From contig CALXKN010000012.1 in the NCBI GenBank assembly GCA_944388995.1, forward strand, positions 1-50,524: DNA of 50,524 nucleotides, given 5' to 3'. Source of the DNA: an uncultured Spirochaetota bacterium. Lineage in GTDB: Bacteria; Spirochaetota; Spirochaetia; JAFGXN01. This document shows positions 49,193 through 50,524 of the stretch, in pieces. A program made the position numbers and the translations under genes. The notes under the pieces are model-generated. The model saw only the letters and a list, made by a program, of their open reading frames with translations. It was not told the origin of the DNA and ran no database searches. How positions within the stretch are numbered: position 1 is the stretch's first letter; the number at the start of each line of letters is the position of its first letter.

Positions 49193-49551
49193 AGACACTT
49201 GATGATTACTTGGCTATGCCCTATCCCATGGAAATTGTAGAAGACAAAGAAGAAGGCGGTTTTGTCATTTCTTATCCGAATCTTCCCGGTTGTATTACTT
49301 GCGGAGAGACAATGGAAGCGGCTCTGGCTAATGCTCAAGACGCAAAAAGAGCTTGGATTGAAGCAGCACTGGAAGACGGAATAGAAATTGAAGAACCAAA
49401 CAGCCTTGAAAAATATTCCGGTCAGTTTAAGCTGCGAATGCCCTGCAGTCTGCATAAGGCATTAGCCGAACACTCGCAAAAAGAAGGAATCAGCATGAAT
49501 CAATACTGCGTATACCTTCTTTCAAGAAATGACGTTTTGTGTTCAAAATAA
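49189..49551 (+). CDS. HicB family antitoxin (orphan)
   Basis: A 120-residue protein with an N-terminal HicB partial RNase-H-like fold (MEIVEDKEEGGFVISYPNLPGCITCGETMEEAL-like, residues 14-47) and a C-terminal ribbon-helix-helix DNA-binding domain (QFKLRMPCSLHKALAEHSQKEGISMNQYCVYLL). HicB normally neutralises HicA mRNA endonuclease and represses its own promoter. No intact hicA is present. It lies 14 bases before the methyltransferase gene and shares a divergent promoter region with the phage operon, which it could regulate. Confidence 0.85.
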   Translation: MKTLDDYLAMPYPMEIVEDKEEGGFVISYPNLPGCITCGETMEAALANAQDAKRAWIEAALEDGIEIEEPNSLEKYSGQFKLRMPCSLHKALAEHSQKEGISMNQYCVYLLSRNDVLCSK

Positions 49552-49565
49552 GAGGGAAACTTATA

Positions 49566-50524
<959 letters not shown>

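Overview
The window looks like one contig from a spirochaete, most likely a Treponema-like host-associated anaerobe. The clues are Treponema-style secreted lipoproteins (TPR, PEGA/FGE and InlB-repeat/FGE types), a bactofilin, a ferredoxin-dependent 2-oxoacid oxidoreductase, Pta, FeoAB, and a C-type-lectin/FGE lipoprotein pair like the Treponema diversity-generating-retroelement (DGR) targets. The genus call is inference. The first bases are the reverse complement of the 16S rRNA 5' end and the last 80 bases are a pure (GACA)20 tract, so both ends sit in repeats where an assembly would be expected to break.

Layout. 1-7420: rRNA promoter, outer-membrane protein, adk, feoA-feoB-small Cys protein, ion transporter and TPR lipoprotein. 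7465-11534: tRNA-Glu and tRNA-Lys, the bactofilin-TPR-mtaB operon, pta, tRNA-Pro(TGG) and tRNA-Arg. 11535-15335: an island of two tandem lipoprotein genes, each with the same promoter, leader and terminator-like hairpin, set among GC-rich hairpin repeats. 15336-23218: tRNA-Pro(CGG), asd-lysC, and the tightly overlapped operon murG-cvpA-holB-sensor kinase-NtrC regulator. 23256-30320: small periplasmic protein, four-subunit 2-oxoacid:ferredoxin oxidoreductase, tetR-SIMPL, a second GC-rich repeat block, hemW-lepB. 30434-41122: PEGA/FGE protein and smpB, a GH16 glycanase, an SGNH hydrolase, a DMT-type membrane protein, an MBL hydrolase-acyl-CoA ligase-DJ-1 operon, asnS-methyltransferase, and a phosphoribosyltransferase.

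41158-50524 is accessory and phage-derived. A minus-strand operon encodes an XkdF-like prohead protease/scaffold, a probable major capsid protein, a small head protein, two head-completion candidates, a predicted cysteine-peptidase lysin, a membrane protein and an overlapping spanin pair. It ends in two terminators. No terminase, portal or tail gene is visible. Its promoter is followed by two tandem intrinsic terminators before the first gene. Divergently, a HicB antitoxin gene, preceded by what looks like an internally deleted hicA, leads into an EcoRI-family adenine methyltransferase gene. That gene runs into the (GACA)20 tract in frame and off the contig end, as expected for a phase-variable methyltransferase.

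Two themes recur. Several genes have a sigma70-type promoter whose -10 box ends only 6-7 bases before the start codon, with no ribosome binding site, so leaderless mRNAs are likely. Two unrelated loci (the tandem lipoproteins and the capsid operon) place strong terminator hairpins between promoter and gene, suggesting control by attenuation or antitermination.
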